From contig SXYY01000184.1 of NCBI GenBank assembly GCA_005788145.1, forward strand, positions 1-15,891: DNA of 15,891 nucleotides, written 5' to 3'. Below the pieces are notes generated by a model that did not search any database, was not told where the DNA came from, and saw nothing but the letters and a program-made list of their open reading frames with translations. How positions within the stretch are numbered: the first letter of the stretch is position 1; every line of letters starts with the position of its first letter. A program made the translations under genes and the position numbers. The stretch is from Bacteroidota bacterium. Its GTDB lineage: Bacteria > Bacteroidota > Bacteroidia > NS11-12g > UBA955. Below are positions 14,418 to 15,891 of the stretch, one piece after another.

Positions 14418-15723
14418 TGTGCCTTTCAAAGGTAGTTCTTTCAACGCACTCCTTACAATAGCCATTCTTACATTGTGCATCACCCCCATCGCGCGTCTTC
14501 AAGCCCAACCCAATCAATCCAAACCTGCCTATAACCAAGCAAAACCATCGAATATCATTTCCAATAACAATCAAGCATTGCCACCCATTCGCGTAGGTGC
14601 GGAGAATACAGCGGCCTATTGGAACTTGATAAAAAATCAACGGGTGGGTATCGTGGCAAACCCCACGTCAACAATTGGGACTGTTCATCTCATCGACAGC
14701 CTACAATCGCGCGGAGTCAATATTACCGGTGTTTTTGCCCCTGAACATGGATTTCGCGGCGATGCTGAAAATGGCGCACACATTCACAACGATGTGGATG
14801 CGAAAACCGGACTCAAAATCATCTCACTCTACGGCAAACATGTGAAGCCCACGGCAGAAGACCTCAAAAACATGGATGTCGTGATTTTTGATATCCAAGA
14901 TGTCGGCACGCGATTCTACACCTACCTCACTACCCTGCACTATGTCATGCAGGCCTGTTCTGACAACAACAAGACGCTGATTGTGCTAGATCGACCCAAC
15001 CCAAACGGATTTTATGTTGATGGCCCCCTTTTGCAAACGAAATTAAAAAGCATGGTGGGTGTACATCCCATTCCCATCGTACACGGGATGACATTGGGGG
15101 AATTGGCCAAAATGATTAACGCGGAGGGGTGGCTCAAAGACAGTGTACAGCCCAAACGCAAGCCATGTAAACTTACCGTAATACCCTGCAGCAATTACAC
15201 ACACAATCGCAGCTACTCGCTACCCGTGGCCCCATCGCCCAATTTGCCTACCCAGAATGCCATCTATCTCTATCCCACATTGTGTTTGTTAGAAGGAACC
15301 CAGGTTAGCATGGGGCGTGGAACCGATAAACCGTTTGAATGCTTTGGTGCGCCATGGTTAAAGCAAGGTACATACAGTTTTGTGCCAAGAGCCATACCCG
15401 GAAAATCGCTCACCCCTCCCTATCTTGGCGATACGTGTCACGGCGTGCTGCTGTCGAATTTCGCCTCTGAATTTATCGTATCATACAAACATTTGTACAT
15501 TGAGTGGCTGGTGATGTTGTACCAAGAATGCCCCGACAAATCGAAGTTTTTCAATCCATTTTTCGACAAGTTGGCAGGCACACCCTGGCTGAAACAGCAG
15601 ATTATTCAGGGCCTTAAGCCGAGTGAAATCAGGGACTCATGGCAATCCGATATTGACCAATTCTTAAAGTTGCGAAAACCGTATTTGCTTTATCCGTACG
15701 ATCCAAATTTGGGTCTGAATTAA
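14398..15723 (+). CDS. namZ: Exo-beta-N-acetylmuramidase NamZ (DUF1343, GH171)
   Basis: The 441-residue protein (from ATG 14398) matches the DUF1343/YbbC family, now known as NamZ, which releases N-acetylmuramic acid from the non-reducing end of peptidoglycan fragments. Family motifs are GIVANPTS (84-91), FAPEHGFRG (113-121), FDIQDVGTRFYTY (164-176), LDRPNPNG (197-204), HGMTLGE (229-235), APSPNLP (278-284) and LEGTQVSMGRGTDKPFE (298-314). PEHGFRG includes a conserved acidic residue thought to be catalytic. A signal peptide spans about residues 1-36 (cleavage after ARLQA), followed by an Asn/Gln-rich linker to about residue 62, so it acts in the periplasm. Start choice is uncertain: 14383 (ATG) and 14419 (GTG) also give a signal peptide, and the frame is open upstream to 14254, which would lie inside the divergent permease gene. 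Probable role: peptidoglycan turnover or recycling. Confidence 0.93.
   Translation: MNLTQDTVPFKGSSFNALLTIAILTLCITPIARLQAQPNQSKPAYNQAKPSNIISNNNQALPPIRVGAENTAAYWNLIKNQRVGIVANPTSTIGTVHLIDSLQSRGVNITGVFAPEHGFRGDAENGAHIHNDVDAKTGLKIISLYGKHVKPTAEDLKNMDVVIFDIQDVGTRFYTYLTTLHYVMQACSDNNKTLIVLDRPNPNGFYVDGPLLQTKLKSMVGVHPIPIVHGMTLGELAKMINAEGWLKDSVQPKRKPCKLTVIPCSNYTHNRSYSLPVAPSPNLPTQNAIYLYPTLCLLEGTQVSMGRGTDKPFECFGAPWLKQGTYSFVPRAIPGKSLTPPYLGDTCHGVLLSNFASEFIVSYKHLYIEWLVMLYQECPDKSKFFNPFFDKLAGTPWLKQQIIQGLKPSEIRDSWQSDIDQFLKLRKPYLLYPYDPNLGLN
14427..14458 (-). promoter_or_regulatory. Promoter of the permease gene, inside the namZ 5' region
   Basis: On the minus strand TTG (14458-14456) is followed after 21 bases by TACCTTTG (14434-14427), a full -7 match. 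The predicted transcript start is near 14421, close to the GTG at 14417, which supports that start. The promoter overlaps the signal-peptide codons of namZ. Confidence 0.55.
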
Positions 15724-15726
15724 TGC

Positions 15727-15734
15727 TATCTTTG
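15727..15734 (+). promoter_or_regulatory. -7 element of the last gene, predicted leaderless
   Basis: TATCTTTG matches TAnnTTTG exactly and lies four bases before the ATG at 15739 and three bases after the namZ stop. A TTG at 15709-15711 is 15 bases upstream, shorter than the usual spacing. Transcription should begin at or beside the start codon. Confidence 0.55.
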
Positions 15735-15738
15735 TGCT

Positions 15739-15891
15739 ATGAAGAAAACTATCCACTGCGCATTCCTTACTGTGGCTCTCGCTTTTGGGGCATGTAATCA
15801 AACTTCAATCAACCAAATTGGCGATCCAGTGAACTCGGACGATGCGGTTTCTGTGAACGTGGGCATGGAAGCTTTCACCAAAGAAAACAAA
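15739..15891 (+). CDS. N-terminal part of a small lipoprotein-like protein, possibly DUF4920, cut by the window edge
   Basis: Fifty-one codons from the ATG at 15739 are open to the window edge. The N-terminus is a signal peptide: MKKTIHC, a hydrophobic stretch, then AFGAC with a possible lipidated Cys at residue 19. The lipobox is imperfect, with Phe at position -3. The start of the mature protein, INQIGDPVNSDDAVSVNVGM, resembles the opening of DUF4920 proteins of Bacteroidota, which are small envelope proteins of unknown role with a later Cys motif. That motif lies outside the window, so the family call is tentative. The gene follows namZ after 15 bases with its own promoter-like element. 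Confidence 0.6.
   Translation, partial: MKKTIHCAFLTVALAFGACNQTSINQIGDPVNSDDAVSVNVGMEAFTKENK

Noticed and set aside
13788..14435. A 215-codon open frame on the plus strand opposite the permease gene
   Set aside because: The protein has no recognisable domain and is rich in Arg, His and Asn. It is the antisense shadow of a clearly conserved permease.

Overview
The window comes from a Bacteroidota genome (Cytophaga/Flavobacteria/Sphingobacteria-type). The evidence is the recurring Bacteroidota promoter element TAnnTTTG just upstream of most genes, the lack of visible Shine-Dalgarno sequences, a Cys-rich exported protein of the gliding/type IX secretion kind, Bacteroidota-style GyrB, NamZ (DUF1343) and LolC/E-like permease genes, and lipoprotein genes. 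Genes are densely packed. No stretch over 300 bases lacks a gene; the longest gap is about 152 bases (1770-1921). I saw no tRNA, rRNA, CRISPR array or insertion sequence.

Layout. 1-1769 (minus) is the N-terminal part of a large secreted protein whose C-terminus lies outside the window. A divergent promoter region separates it from aminopeptidase P (1922-3208, plus), which converges on protein-L-isoaspartate methyltransferase (3239-3904, minus). Divergent from that is a Gfo/Idh/MocA-like protein whose NAD-binding and catalytic motifs are degenerate (3978-4940). A lipoprotein of unknown function (4978-5880) is tightly coupled to a membrane polyprenyl-phosphate sugar-1-phosphate transferase (5883-7295).

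7336-11098 is a three-gene export cassette joined by two ATGA stop/start overlaps: an ABC-exporter transmembrane protein with no nucleotide-binding domain, a HlyD-type membrane fusion protein, and a TolC-type outer-membrane channel. It looks like a type I secretion or efflux machine without its motor, and is the most unusual system in the window. gyrB follows (11204-13159), with a perfect DnaA-box 9-mer in its upstream region. gyrB converges on an FtsX/LolE-type permease (minus). That permease starts head-to-head with, and probably overlaps, the start of an exo-N-acetylmuramidase gene, namZ. The window ends in a new small lipoprotein-like gene, possibly DUF4920.

Working together: most genes concern the cell envelope (surface protein, glycan priming, export channel, permease, peptidoglycan degradation), mixed with housekeeping genes (gyrB, pcm, pepP). 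Several promoters place the predicted transcript start on or within a few bases of the start codon, which suggests leaderless mRNAs.
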